A stretch of 6,069 bases of DNA, taken from Shewanella sp. GTDB lineage: Bacteria; Pseudomonadota; Gammaproteobacteria; Enterobacterales; Shewanellaceae. The stretch is taken from contig SDWK01000048.1 of the NCBI GenBank assembly GCA_004195335.1, forward strand, positions 1-6,069. Reading direction: 5' to 3'. Every line of letters begins with the position of its first letter. Positions within the stretch are counted from its first letter, which is position 1. Of this stretch, positions 6,028-6,069 are shown piece by piece. The notes under the pieces were generated by a model. That model saw only the letters and a list, made by a program, of their open reading frames with translations. It was not told the origin of the DNA and ran no database searches. Position numbers and translations under genes: made by a program.

Positions 6028-6050
6028 CAGGGAATCATTCCCTGCTTATT
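6028..6050 (+). terminator. Hairpin after the DUF2986-type gene, probable terminator cut short
   Basis: CAGGGAA (6028-6034) pairs with TTCCCTG (6038-6044) around a TCA loop, followed by CTTATT before adapter sequence begins. The hairpin starts 2 bases after the stop codon. The native T-tract probably continued beyond 6050 but is not in the data, so its strength cannot be judged. Confidence 0.7.
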
Positions 6051-6069
6051 CTGTCTCTTATACACATCT
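6051..6069 (+). other. Tn5 mosaic-end / Nextera adapter sequence (artefact)
   Basis: The last 19 bases are exactly CTGTCTCTTATACACATCT, the hyperactive Tn5 mosaic end used in Nextera tagmentation, in the orientation seen when a read runs through the insert into the adapter. The mosaic end is a synthetic hybrid of the Tn5 inside and outside ends, so a natural transposon end is unlikely. These bases should not be treated as genome sequence. Confidence 0.97.

Noticed and set aside
1..6050. CRISPR array, tRNA, rRNA, prophage, toxin-antitoxin or defence genes
   Set aside because: No regularly spaced repeats, tRNA-like folds or recognisable proteins of these classes were seen; the coding content is ordinary chromosomal housekeeping.
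6051..6069. Natural Tn5/IS50 transposon end
   Set aside because: The sequence is the artificial mosaic end rather than the natural inside or outside end, and sits exactly at the sequence terminus.

Overview
The window looks like a 6.05 kb piece of a gammaproteobacterial chromosome, most likely Shewanella or a close relative. The evidence is a recognisable TamA/TamB pair, an exported isoaspartyl peptidase, and a tiny basic protein that I recognise as the DUF2986 type found in Shewanella and Vibrio. This is judged by reading the sequence, not by a database search. The last 19 bases are the Tn5 mosaic-end (Nextera) adapter, so real genome sequence stops at about 6050 and this is probably the end of a contig.

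Layout: positions 1-2335 on the minus strand hold the first 778 codons of tamB, which runs off the left edge. Positions 2332-4179 on the minus strand hold complete tamA, which reads into tamB through an ATGA stop/start overlap. Positions 4180-4315 are a divergent promoter region in which the best candidate -10 elements of the two directions overlap. Positions 4316-5380 on the plus strand hold a type-2 isoaspartyl peptidase/L-asparaginase (iaaA-like) with a signal peptide. Its most likely start is a GTG with a good ribosome binding site. Positions 5381-5866 are mostly non-coding and hold two REP-like hairpins around a strong intrinsic terminator, two speculative hydrophobic micro-ORFs and an imperfect hairpin. 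Positions 5867-6025 on the plus strand hold the 52-residue DUF2986-type gene, followed by a hairpin cut short by the adapter.

Function: TamA (outer-membrane Omp85 barrel with POTRA domains) and TamB (inner-membrane-anchored, periplasm-spanning beta-rich protein) form the translocation and assembly module. It is implicated in outer-membrane protein assembly and in phospholipid transport between membranes. The divergent peptidase should act in the periplasm on isoaspartyl dipeptides or asparagine. I see no functional link to Tam beyond the shared promoter region.

I found no convincing new multi-gene system. The most useful observations are the adapter artefact, the overlapping divergent promoters, the re-assigned peptidase start, the REP pair with a compensatory base-pair change, and the unassigned micro-ORFs.
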